Shown: piece by piece, positions 6,696-14,132 of the stretch | Layout: the number at the start of each line of letters is the position of its first letter | Numbering within the stretch: position 1 is the stretch's first letter | Assembly: GCA_024641225.1 (NCBI GenBank) | Contig: JAHEDN010000002.1 | Span: forward strand, 1 to 25,056 | Direction: 5' to 3' | DNA length: 25,056 nucleotides | From: Burkholderiales bacterium | Lineage (GTDB): Bacteria > Pseudomonadota > Gammaproteobacteria > Burkholderiales > Burkholderiaceae_F | Position numbers and translations under genes: made by a program | Notes under the pieces: model-generated | Database searches by the model: none | What the model was told of the DNA's origin: nothing | The model's input: only the letters and a program-made list of their open reading frames with translations

Positions 6696-7583
6696 ATGGA
6701 TCGCTCGCAGATCACGCCGGACATCAAGGCCGACATCCTGTCCGAGGCGCTGCCGTACATCCGCCGTTTCCATGGCAAGACGATCGTCATCAAGTACGGC
6801 GGCAACGCGATGATCGACCAGCAGTTGAAGGAGAGCTTCGCTCACGACGTCGTACTTCTGAAACTGGTCGGCATGAACCCGGTGGTCGTCCACGGCGGCG
6901 GCCCGCAGATCGACGAGGCGCTGGAGCGGGTCGGCAAGAAGTCCCAGTTCATCCAGGGAATGCGGGTCACCGATGCGGAAACGATGGAAGTCGTCGAGTG
7001 GGTGCTGGCCGGCGAGGTGCAGGGTGAGCTGGTGACGATGATCAACAGTTTCGGCGGCCAGGCCGTCGGCCTGACGGGCAAGGACGGTGCGCTGATCCGC
7101 GCCCGCAAGCTGCGCATGCCGGACCGGGACGATCCCACCAAGAGCCACGACATCGGCCATGTCGGCGAGATCGAGGCGATCAACCCGGCAGTGGTCAGGG
7201 CGCTGCAGGACGACGCATTCATTCCCGTGATCTCGCCGATCGGCTTCGGCACCGACGGCGAAACCTACAACATCAATGCCGATGTGGTGGCGGGCAAGAT
7301 TGCAGAAATCCTGAAAGCCGAGAAGCTGGTGATGCTCACCAACACGCCCGGCGTTCTCGACAAGAGCGGGAAGCTGCTCACCGGGCTCACCTCGCGCCAG
7401 ATCGACGAACTGTTCTCCGACGGCACGATCTCCGGCGGCATGCTGCCAAAGATCTCTTCCGCACTGGAGGCGGCCAAGAGCGGCGTCAACGCCGTGCACA
7501 TCGTCGACGGCCGTGTCGACCATTGCCTGCTGCTCGAGATCCTCACCGACGCCGGCGTCGGCACGATGATCAAGAGCCACTGA
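6696..7583 (+). CDS. argB: acetylglutamate kinase (ArgB)
   Basis: This 295-residue member of the amino-acid-kinase family phosphorylates N-acetyl-L-glutamate in the second step of arginine synthesis. Seen are KTIVIKYGGNAM (phosphate-binding Lys/Gly loop), VVVHGGGPQID (substrate glycine loop), GLTGKDGALI, a nucleotide-binding segment around VMLTNTPGVLD, and GGMLPKISSALEA near the C-terminus. An N-terminal helix of about 20 residues precedes the core, as in the hexameric, arginine-inhibited NAGKs of Pseudomonas and Thermotoga, so feedback inhibition by arginine is likely (inference). A TAGACT hexamer at 6653-6658 is a weak -10 candidate. The gene is followed by a HAD phosphatase, an order familiar in betaproteobacteria. 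No other arg gene is nearby. Confidence 0.97.
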   Translation: MDRSQITPDIKADILSEALPYIRRFHGKTIVIKYGGNAMIDQQLKESFAHDVVLLKLVGMNPVVVHGGGPQIDEALERVGKKSQFIQGMRVTDAETMEVVEWVLAGEVQGELVTMINSFGGQAVGLTGKDGALIRARKLRMPDRDDPTKSHDIGHVGEIEAINPAVVRALQDDAFIPVISPIGFGTDGETYNINADVVAGKIAEILKAEKLVMLTNTPGVLDKSGKLLTGLTSRQIDELFSDGTISGGMLPKISSALEAAKSGVNAVHIVDGRVDHCLLLEILTDAGVGTMIKSH

Positions 7584-7638
7584 GCCCCTTGGCTGCCCCA
7601 TCTCCTCGGCGCGCGACCGCGCGTCCTCGTTGCAATTG

Positions 7639-8400
7639 ATGCCGGGCCGGCGGACCGGCCGCCCGCAGGGCGGCCCGCCGACTGAACCGGCTGGCGCGCT
7701 CGCGCAACCCGGAGGCTCGCGTACCCGCCGGCCGCCCCCCGTCTGGTTCTTCGACCTCGACAACACGCTGCATGACGCGTCGCACGCGATCTTCCGAGCT
7801 ATCAATGGCCGTATGACCGACTACGTCGAGCGACATCTGCGCGTCGATCGCGAGCAGGCCAACCAGTTACGCCTGACCTACTGGCGCCGATACGGCGCCA
7901 CGATGCTTGGCCTGATGCGCCATCACGCGGTGGACCCGCACCATTTTCTCCGCGAGACACACGATTTCGACGTCGCGGGACTGCTACGCGCGGAGCGCGG
8001 CCTGGCGCGGCTGTTCGCCCGGCTGCCGGGCCGCAAAGTGCTGCTGACGAATGCGCCCGGCGCGTACGCTGACGATATCCTGCGCGCGCTCGGCCTCCAC
8101 CGGCGCGTGCTCGCCCGCTATGCGATCGAGCAGATGCGCCTGCATCGCATTTTCCGACCCAAGCCGTCGCGCAGCATGCTGCGCCACATGCTTGCTCGCG
8201 AACGGGTCCCAAGAGGCGCGGCCATCCTGGTCGAGGACAGCACCGCCAACCTGCGCTCGGCGCGGGCAGTCGGCTTTCGAACCGTGCTCGTGTTCGGACA
8301 CAGCCGTGCGCCGTCGCGCCTGAACAGCGGCAGGCAATTTGGCTTGCGCGTGCGTTCGGTGCGCGAACTGCCCCGCGCCCACGCGCGGCTGCGCGGCTGA
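7639..8400 (+). CDS. HAD-superfamily hydrolase, pyrimidine 5'-nucleotidase (SDT1) type
   Basis: The product has 253 residues from ATG 7639; a TTG at 7630 is also in frame. HAD motifs are complete: DLDNT (39-43) with the nucleophile and acid/base aspartates, a motif II threonine in LLTNAP, a motif III lysine in FRPKPS and motif IV VEDSTANLRSA. The cap-region sequence LHDASHAIFRAINGRMTDYV matches proteins annotated as pyrimidine 5'-nucleotidases. The natural substrate is uncertain, probably a nucleotide monophosphate. The first ~34 residues are low-complexity (Arg/Gly/Pro) and are encoded largely by a GC-rich palindromic repeat (7657-7675), so the annotated N-terminus is doubtful. No better ATG or GTG lies between the repeat and the first catalytic motif. 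Genes argB upstream and sppA downstream are on the same strand. Confidence 0.85.
   Translation: MPGRRTGRPQGGPPTEPAGALAQPGGSRTRRPPPVWFFDLDNTLHDASHAIFRAINGRMTDYVERHLRVDREQANQLRLTYWRRYGATMLGLMRHHAVDPHHFLRETHDFDVAGLLRAERGLARLFARLPGRKVLLTNAPGAYADDILRALGLHRRVLARYAIEQMRLHRIFRPKPSRSMLRHMLARERVPRGAAILVEDSTANLRSARAVGFRTVLVFGHSRAPSRLNSGRQFGLRVRSVRELPRAHARLRG
7657..7675 (+). repeat. GC-rich palindrome at the 5' end of the HAD gene
   Basis: GGCCGCCC and GGGCGGCC form a perfect 8-bp stem with a GCA loop. GGCCGCCCGCAGGGCG matches 15 of 16 bases of the element at 4938-4953. An overlapping GGCCGG/CCGGCC palindrome lies immediately upstream (7645-7660). Confidence 0.5.
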
Positions 8401-8457
8401 CCGAGCCCAGCAGGTAAGCTTTCGGGCACAGTCCCTGTCTGGACAACGGAGTCTTTC

Positions 8458-10320
8458 ATGGCGTCTCGACCCGGCCTGATCCGCCGGTTCTTCGGTTTCA
8501 TCTGGAGTGCGATCGGCTTCTTTCGCACCCTCGTGCTTAACCTGCTTTTCCTGGCGATCGTAGTCGCGATCGTGGCCGCCTGGCTGTATGAGGAACGTCC
8601 GACCGTGGCTCCGGATACGGCGCTGGTGCTCGACCTTTCCGGGCCGATCGTCGAGCAGCGGACCGGTGCTCCGGCAAGCGTGACGCTGCTGCAGGTGCTG
8701 GCCGATCGCGAGCGCGAAACGCAGCTGCGCGACGTGCTGGCCGCGCTCGATGCGGCTGCGCAAGATCCGAAGATCTCCCGCGTCGTGCTCCTGCTCGATG
8801 ACATGGAGGGCGCGGGGTTGGCCACGCTGCGCGAGATCGCCGCGGCAGTCAGCCGCTTCAGGACCAGCGGCAAGCCAGTGGTTGCATGGGGCTCGGTCTT
8901 CGACCAGCGCCGCTACTACATCGCTGCGCATGCCGACGAAGTGCTGATGCACCCTTTCGGACGCGTCCTGCTGCTCGGTTTCGGCGGCTACCGCAATTAC
9001 TACCGGGACGCGCTCGACTCGATCGGCGTCACCGTCAGCGTGTTCAAAGTCGGCCGCTACAAGAGCGCAGTAGAACCGTTTTCACAGAACGAGCCGTCGG
9101 AAGCCGCGCGGCGCGACGAGGCCGAACTGCTCGGCGATCTATGGGCGCAGTACATGTCGGCAGTCGAAACGGCGCGCCGTCTGCCGGCGGGCAGCATCAC
9201 GCGGCTGATCGACGAACTCCCGCAACGTTTCGCAACCGCCGGCGGCGATGCAGCGAAGCTCGCAGTCGACGAGCGGCTGATCGACGGCCTGAAGACGCGT
9301 GACGAGCTTCGGGCGATGCTGATCGAAAAGGGCGCACCGGACCTCGAACACAGGACATTCCGTCAGATCAACTTGTCACAGTACCTCGCCACGCTGCCGC
9401 AAAGGCACGGCGACGCAGTCGGCGTCGTTATCGCTTCGGGCGAGATGCTCGACGGCGAGCAGCCGCAGGGGCTCGTGGGTGGCCGCTCCACGGCAAACTT
9501 GATCCGACGCGCCCGCGAGGACGAATCGATCAAGGCGGTGCTGCTGCGGGTGCGCTCGCCTGGCGGCAGCATCTTCGCCGCCGAGGAGATCCGTCGCGAG
9601 CTGGAACTGACGCGTAACGCGGGCAAGCCCGTGCTGGTTTCGTTCGGCGACGTCGCCGCCTCCGCAGGCTATTACGTCGCCATGTCGGCCGATGAGGTGC
9701 TTTCCGATCCGGCGGCCATCACAGGCTCGATCGGCGTTTACGCGCTGCTGCCTTCGGTTGACCGGGCATGGGAAAAGCTTTTGCTGCACACGCACGGCAC
9801 GACGACCACGTGGCTGGCTGGAGCGCTCGATCCGCGCCGGCCGCTCGATCCGCGGATGCGGGAACTGCTGCAGGCCGGCGTGGAGCGCGTTTACAGGGAT
9901 TTCGTCGGCCGCGCCGCTGTTGCGCGCAACGTGACACCGGAGCGAATGGACGAACTCGCCCAGGGACGGGTGTGGACCGGACGCCAGGCTCAGGAGCTCA
10001 AGCTGGTCGACCGGCTCGCCACCTATCACGAGGCATTGCAGTTGGCCGCCAAGCGAGGCGGGCTCGGCGAGGATTTTCGCGTCTCCTATATCGAGAGTGA
10101 GCCGCGCGGCATCGATCGCGTGCTCGGCATCTTGTTGGGCGAGGCGTCGCTCGCACCGCTGCCCTGGCTCAGCTCGTTGCTCCAATTCGCGGGCGCGACG
10201 CCCGAGGCCGTTCGGTCGATCGGGATCGACATGCGCTGGCTGCGCAACGCTGCGCAGACGCCGCTGAAGCCCCAGTCGCACTGCCTGTGCTCGCCTGACA
10301 GTCTGCTCGGACCGGATTGA
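8458..10320 (+). CDS. sppA: signal peptide peptidase SppA, 67K (protease IV) type
   Basis: This 620-residue S49 serine peptidase has the size of the duplicated 67K E. coli type. A cytoplasmic N-terminus is followed by one membrane segment (about residues 21-43). Two peptidase repeats follow. The catalytic lysine is K202 in the N-terminal repeat (GRYKSAVEPF), and the nucleophile is S402 in the C-terminal repeat (DVAASAGYYVAM), the expected dyad. GSIGVYALLP and GRVWTGRQAQELKLVD are also typical. The enzyme digests cleaved signal peptides and some membrane proteins from the periplasmic face of the inner membrane. A GGAG ribosome site precedes the ATG by about 8 bases. It sits between the HAD gene and slmA, which I believe are often adjacent in relatives, so it may have been inserted there. 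Confidence 0.95.
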   Translation: MASRPGLIRRFFGFIWSAIGFFRTLVLNLLFLAIVVAIVAAWLYEERPTVAPDTALVLDLSGPIVEQRTGAPASVTLLQVLADRERETQLRDVLAALDAAAQDPKISRVVLLLDDMEGAGLATLREIAAAVSRFRTSGKPVVAWGSVFDQRRYYIAAHADEVLMHPFGRVLLLGFGGYRNYYRDALDSIGVTVSVFKVGRYKSAVEPFSQNEPSEAARRDEAELLGDLWAQYMSAVETARRLPAGSITRLIDELPQRFATAGGDAAKLAVDERLIDGLKTRDELRAMLIEKGAPDLEHRTFRQINLSQYLATLPQRHGDAVGVVIASGEMLDGEQPQGLVGGRSTANLIRRAREDESIKAVLLRVRSPGGSIFAAEEIRRELELTRNAGKPVLVSFGDVAASAGYYVAMSADEVLSDPAAITGSIGVYALLPSVDRAWEKLLLHTHGTTTTWLAGALDPRRPLDPRMRELLQAGVERVYRDFVGRAAVARNVTPERMDELAQGRVWTGRQAQELKLVDRLATYHEALQLAAKRGGLGEDFRVSYIESEPRGIDRVLGILLGEASLAPLPWLSSLLQFAGATPEAVRSIGIDMRWLRNAAQTPLKPQSHCLCSPDSLLGPD

Positions 10321-10372
10321 CGGCACGCTTCGAAGGACCAGCGGCCGGCTCGCGCCGACGCAAGCGACCTTG

Positions 10373-10378
10373 TATAAG
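10373..10378 (+). promoter_or_regulatory. weak -10 candidate upstream of slmA
   Basis: TATAAG lies in the 237-base gap after sppA, 180 bases before the slmA start and about 100 before the possible leader ORF at 10481. There is no convincing -35 hexamer. Confidence 0.25.
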
Positions 10379-10480
10379 CGCAGTATCCGCAAGGCCTAAT
10401 GCGAAAGTAACTCCCCACGTCGGTGCTCCATCAGCCAGAATCCCGCCAGCGGTCCCCCGCCGCAATCGAGGTCATCGAGC

Positions 10481-10561
10481 ATGAGTCAGCGCACCAGGAA
10501 ACGAGACCGTCACGCGCGCTGCGTGAGAGGCGGCTCGACGCGGGCACTGCAGGAAGCATGA
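10481..10561 (+). CDS. possible 26-residue basic leader peptide overlapping slmA
   Basis: An ATG at 10481 is preceded by GAGGT at 10468-10472 with an 8-base spacer, a better ribosome site than many genes here. The frame runs 26 codons (MSQRTRKRDRHARCVRGGST...), rich in Arg and Lys. It ends with a TGA that overlaps the slmA ATG in an ATGA arrangement (10558-10561). This geometry is typical of translational coupling. I do not recognise the peptide, and ORFs this short arise easily by chance in GC-rich DNA. Confidence 0.3.
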   Translation: MSQRTRKRDRHARCVRGGSTRALQEA

Positions 10562-11169
10562 AAATGGAGTCCGTCACCACGCTGGGTTCAGCAACACGCC
10601 GCAAACCCGGTGCCCGCCGGCTGCAGATTCTGCAGACGCTGGCGTCGATGCTCGAGGATCCCAAAGGCGAGAAAGTCACGACAGCCGCGCTCGCCGAGCG
10701 GCTCTCGGTGTCGGAAGCGGCGCTTTACCGGCACTTCGCCAGCAAGGCGCAGATGTTCGAGGGACTGATCGAGTTCATCGAGACCACGATCTTTGGGCTG
10801 ATCAATGACATCGCGGAGCGCGAGCAATCGGGGCTGAAGCAGGCCCGCAGCACCGTGCTGATGCTGCTCGAGTTCGCGCAGACCAACCGGGGCATGACGC
10901 GCGTTCTGATCGGCGACGCCCTGGTCAACGAGAACGAGCGCCTCCAGGAGCGCATGAACCAGATGTTCGAGCGCATCGAGTCGTCGCTCAAGCAGAGCTT
11001 CCGCCTCGCCGTCACGGAAAACGAGCTGCCGGGAGATTTCGACGCGGCGGCGCGCGCGGCGCTCGCCGTCGCCTACGTCATCGGCCGCTGGCACCGCTTC
11101 GCGAAGAGCGGGTTCCGCAAACCGCCGGCCGACGGCATCGACGCGCAGTTGCCCGTGCTTCTCTCGTAG
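10558..11169 (+). CDS. slmA: nucleoid occlusion factor SlmA (TetR family)
   Basis: This 203-residue TetR-family DNA-binding protein has an N-terminal helix-turn-helix that is strongly SlmA-like: RRLQILQTLASMLEDP followed by TTAALAERLSVSEAALYRHF and ASKAQMFEGLIEFIE. The C-terminal helical domain mediates dimerisation and FtsZ contact. SlmA binds SBS sites around the chromosome and blocks FtsZ-ring assembly over the nucleoid. I choose the ATG at 10558, behind AGGA at 10551-10554; the ATG at 10564 has a more usual spacer and would shorten the protein by two residues. The frame is open up to a GTG at 10423, but that extension has no family resemblance. The gene is convergent with dsbB. Confidence 0.93.
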   Translation: MKMESVTTLGSATRRKPGARRLQILQTLASMLEDPKGEKVTTAALAERLSVSEAALYRHFASKAQMFEGLIEFIETTIFGLINDIAEREQSGLKQARSTVLMLLEFAQTNRGMTRVLIGDALVNENERLQERMNQMFERIESSLKQSFRLAVTENELPGDFDAAARAALAVAYVIGRWHRFAKSGFRKPPADGIDAQLPVLLS

Positions 11170-11187
11170 CGCCGAAAGCGCGGTGTC

Positions 11188-11706
11188 CTAGCGAAGCCGC
11201 CGCCACGCCCCCCGCACCGCCAGCAAGGCGGTGATGATCAGCAGCAGGAACGCAATCAGCGACAGGTTCGGAATCGCCAGCCCGAGGAAGGTCCAGTCGA
11301 CCTTCAGGCAGTCACCCTCGCCGGCAAAAAGCTTCGGGAGCCAGGTGGCGAGAGGGAAGTCGTCGTGAAACCACTGGAACGGTCGCCCGCAGGTCATCGA
11401 CTCCGGCGGAAACACGAGAATCCAGCTGTGCCATCCGGCGACACCGGCGCCTGCAAGGGCAAAAGCCGTTGCCATCCCTGCCGCAAGCAGCTGGCCGAAC
11501 GCGCCGGCCGCCAGCAACCCGAGTGCGGCGAAGATTCCAGCGCCGATGATCGCGACCCGCTGCAGCACGCACAGCGGGCACGGCTCGAGCAGCAGAACGT
11601 ACTGGAAGAAAATCCCGCCGGCCATCGACAACACGACGAGCAGCACGATCAGTGCCAGCATCGTTCGAGGACTGGCGCCGCTCACCGAGCTCGGAAGGAA
11701 GGCCAT
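11188..11706 (-). CDS. dsbB: disulfide bond formation protein DsbB
   Basis: This 172-residue inner-membrane protein has four predicted transmembrane helices and the two redox cysteine pairs of DsbB: C43-P-L-C46 in the first periplasmic loop and C106/C133 in the second. The second loop reads TCGRPFQWFHDDFPLATWLP, typical of beta/gammaproteobacterial DsbB. It reoxidises DsbA and passes electrons to quinone. The ATG at 11706 is chosen; an in-frame TTG at 11718 would add four residues. No dsbA is in the window. It lies just downstream of the ThiF/MoeB gene on the same strand (about 17 bases apart), so it is probably the last gene of that run. Confidence 0.95.
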   Translation of the reverse strand: MAFLPSSVSGASPRTMLALIVLLVVLSMAGGIFFQYVLLLEPCPLCVLQRVAIIGAGIFAALGLLAAGAFGQLLAAGMATAFALAGAGVAGWHSWILVFPPESMTCGRPFQWFHDDFPLATWLPKLFAGEGDCLKVDWTFLGLAIPNLSLIAFLLLIITALLAVRGAWRRLR

Positions 11707-11722
11707 GGCCGGAATCAAGAAC

Positions 11723-12505
11723 TCAGACTTGTAAGGGCACCGCGACCGCCTGCCCGCGGCCGCCCCGCCGGCAAACCGGGCAGTGAGGATCGGGCACGAA
11801 TCGTACCGTGCGCACGTCCATGGTCAACGCGTCTAGCATCAGGAGTCGGTCGATCATCGCCGTGCCTGCCCGCGCCACGAGCTTGAGCGCCTCGGCCGCC
11901 TGCATGGCGCCGATGATGCCGGTCACCGGTGCGAACACACCCATCACTGCACACGGGTCGTCCTGCGCCTCTCCTTCGGGAAACAGGCAGGCGTAGCAGG
12001 AAGAATCCGGCTTGCGTAGATCGAACACGGCGAGCTGACCCTCGAAGCGAACCGCCGCGCCCGAGACGAGCGGCCGCCGATTCGCCACGCAAGCCCGGTT
12101 GATTGCGTGGCGGGTTTCGAAGTTATCAGTGCAGTCGAGCACGACGTCGACAGCCGCAACAAGCGTGTCCAGCTCCGCCGCGCCAACCCGCTCCGTGATC
12201 GCGGACAGGCGCACCTGCGGATTGAGAGCGGCCAACGTGGTGAGTCCTGAGGCCGCCTTGTTCGTGCCGACCCGCTCGGACGTGTGCAGTATCTGCCTCT
12301 GCAGATTGGTCAGGTCCACCGTGTCGCCGTCGACCAGCATCAGCCGCGCTATACCAGCCGAGGCAAGAAACATCGCCGCGGGCGAGCCCAGTCCGCCGGC
12401 GCCCACGACCAGCGCCGAGGCAGCCCGGATGCGCGCCTGTCCCTCGATGCCGATCTCCTGCAACAGGATGTGGCGGGAATAGCGCAGAAGCTCTTCGTCG
12501 TTCAT
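11723..12505 (-). CDS. ThiF/MoeB/HesA-family adenylyltransferase (E1-like)
   Basis: This is a 260-residue E1-like enzyme that adenylates the C-terminal glycine of a ThiS/MoaD ubiquitin-like protein. It has RYSRHILLQEIG at the N-terminus, nucleotide motif GAGGLGSP (35-42), DLTNLQRQILH, CTDNFETRHAIN and a structural zinc site from CYAC (C170, C173) and CPVC (C242, C245). A cysteine at 185 (DPCAVMGVFAPVTG) lies where family members often carry the thiol used in sulfur transfer. No rhodanese domain is fused. Choice between MoeB (molybdopterin) and ThiF (thiamine) cannot be made here because no moa or thi gene is present. The start is ATG 12505 behind AAGGG; a longer frame from TTG 12550 lacks family similarity. 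Confidence 0.93.
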   Translation of the reverse strand: MNDEELLRYSRHILLQEIGIEGQARIRAASALVVGAGGLGSPAAMFLASAGIARLMLVDGDTVDLTNLQRQILHTSERVGTNKAASGLTTLAALNPQVRLSAITERVGAAELDTLVAAVDVVLDCTDNFETRHAINRACVANRRPLVSGAAVRFEGQLAVFDLRKPDSSCYACLFPEGEAQDDPCAVMGVFAPVTGIIGAMQAAEALKLVARAGTAMIDRLLMLDALTMDVRTVRFVPDPHCPVCRRGGRGQAVAVPLQV

Positions 12506-12588
12506 CAGCCCTTGCCGGCGGGAACGAATGTTGCGCGGCGCGCCGTCCAATCGTGGTCGATGTCTCCGTCAGGCGCCTTGCGACTCAC

Positions 12589-12610
12589 CGCCAGGGTGCG
12601 CTCCCTGGCG
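12589..12610 (-). other. perfect hairpin between ctpA and the ThiF/MoeB gene
   Basis: CGCCAGGG and CCCTGGCG form an 8-bp stem with a 6-base loop in the 130-base gap. With no T tract it is more likely an RNA-processing or stability element than a terminator. I see no other feature in this gap that I trust. Confidence 0.35.
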
Positions 12611-12635
12611 CGAACGCTTACGACACGCCGCAGCG

Positions 12636-14075
12636 CTAGCGCACGCCAGTGGCGGAAGCGGCGACGTTATCGCCCTTCTTGGCGGTTTCGACTGGCAATC
12701 CCTTGAGGTGGTTCATCGCCTGCCGCAACTGGAAGTCCTCGGCCGAACCGAATTCGTAACGCGTTGGCGCCGGTCGTTCCGTTTGCGTTTCCGCGTGCGA
12801 TTCCACCAGAGTTTCCCGTGCCGCCGCGCCGCCGGCCTCTGGTGAAGCCGTCTTCACTTCGAGGTGCCGCGCCAGGTCCGCTTCGCGGATCTGCAGCCCG
12901 GCAAAACTGCCCTGCGCCGTGTCCTCCACGGGCAGATCGGGCTCGATGCCCTTGGCCTGGATCGAGCGGCCATTGGGCGTGAAGTAGCGTGCCGTCGTAA
13001 GCTTGATTGCGGCCGGACGATCGCTATCGGAGCGCAACGGAATGATCGTCTGCACGGATCCCTTGCCGAACGTCTGCGAGCCGATCACTGTCGCGCGCTT
13101 GTGGTCCTGCAGTGCGCCGGCGACGATTTCAGAGGCCGACGCGCTTGCGCCGTTGACCAGGACGACCATCGGGACCGACTTCACGTCAGCGGGCAGACGC
13201 GCCAGCACGTCCTCACCGCGGCCCCGTTGATAGTCCTCCGGCGCGGCAACGAAACGTCGCTTCGCGTCGCTCATGCGGCCATCGGTGCTGACCACCAGTG
13301 CGCGCTTGGGCAGGAACGCCGCCGAAACCCCGATGGCCGAATGCAGCAGACCGCCCGGATCGTTGCGCAGGTCGAGCACGATGCCCTTCAAGGGCCCGGC
13401 CTTGTAGGCATCCGACAGGTGCCGGGCCAGATCTTCTACGGTGCGTTCCTGGAACTGCGAAACGCGCACGAACGCGTACCCGGGCTCGATGATCCGGCTG
13501 CGGACCGATTGCGTCCGGATCACGTCGCGCACCAGCTTGAACTCGAGCGGCTTGGCCTCGCCTTTGCGCGCCACGGTCAGCGTGACCGAGGTCCCCTTCT
13601 TGCCGCGCATCAGCTTGACTGCATCGGACAACGGCATGCCGCGCGTCAGGGTGTCGTCGATCTTGATGATCAGATCGCCTGCCTTGATGCCGGCCCGGAA
13701 CGCCGGCGTGTCATCGATCGGCGCCACGACCCGAACCGCGCCGTCTTCGGGCGCGACCTCTATACCGAGCCCGCCAAACTCGCCCTGCGTACTCGTCTGC
13801 AGGTCGCGGAAGGCATCGGCGTCGAGGAATGCCGAGTGCGGGTCGAGCCCCGTGAGCATGCCGGAGATCGCCTCGTGGATCAGCTTGCGATCCTCGACCG
13901 GCTCGACGTAGTGATTCTTGATCGCGCCGAAGACATCGGTCAGCTGGCGGATCTCCTCGAGCGGAATCGGGCCGCGGCTGTCGCGAAACGCGTAGGCCGA
14001 GATGCCAAGACTCGCCGCGACACCCGCAACGGCACCGACACTGATCAGTGCGAAAGTCCGCAAACGTCCGCTCAT
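12636..14075 (-). CDS. ctpA: carboxyl-terminal processing protease (S41 family, CtpA/Prc-like)
   Basis: This 479-residue periplasmic serine protease has an N-terminal signal/anchor segment (about residues 7-30), then a helical lead-in (LTDVFGAIKNHYVEPVE), a PDZ domain (about 90-170; GGLGIEVAPEDGAVRVVAPI) and the S41 catalytic core. The nucleophile is S313 in the SASASEIVAG segment, and the general-base lysine is K338 in QTFGKGSVQ, at the family's 25-residue spacing. The C-terminal ~80 residues are variable and charged. Enzymes of this class trim or degrade periplasmic and lipid-anchored proteins, including peptidoglycan hydrolases. It lies immediately downstream of envC (57-base gap), consistent with a cell-wall module. 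Confidence 0.95.
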   Translation of the reverse strand: MSGRLRTFALISVGAVAGVAASLGISAYAFRDSRGPIPLEEIRQLTDVFGAIKNHYVEPVEDRKLIHEAISGMLTGLDPHSAFLDADAFRDLQTSTQGEFGGLGIEVAPEDGAVRVVAPIDDTPAFRAGIKAGDLIIKIDDTLTRGMPLSDAVKLMRGKKGTSVTLTVARKGEAKPLEFKLVRDVIRTQSVRSRIIEPGYAFVRVSQFQERTVEDLARHLSDAYKAGPLKGIVLDLRNDPGGLLHSAIGVSAAFLPKRALVVSTDGRMSDAKRRFVAAPEDYQRGRGEDVLARLPADVKSVPMVVLVNGASASASEIVAGALQDHKRATVIGSQTFGKGSVQTIIPLRSDSDRPAAIKLTTARYFTPNGRSIQAKGIEPDLPVEDTAQGSFAGLQIREADLARHLEVKTASPEAGGAAARETLVESHAETQTERPAPTRYEFGSAEDFQLRQAMNHLKGLPVETAKKGDNVAASATGVR

Positions 14076-14132
14076 GGAACCTCCAGAAACAGGGCAGGCA
14101 AGGTGCGTTCGCCGGACGGCAGAAACCCGACG

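Noticed and set aside
6624..7805. 393-residue minus-strand ORF opposite argB
   Set aside because: argB is unambiguous on the plus strand. The antisense product has shadow-type composition and no recognisable motif.
12505..12588. 27-codon minus-strand ORF ending on the ThiF/MoeB start (TGATG)
   Set aside because: It has a GTG start with no good ribosome site, beginning next to a hairpin. It is too short to separate from chance without conservation data.
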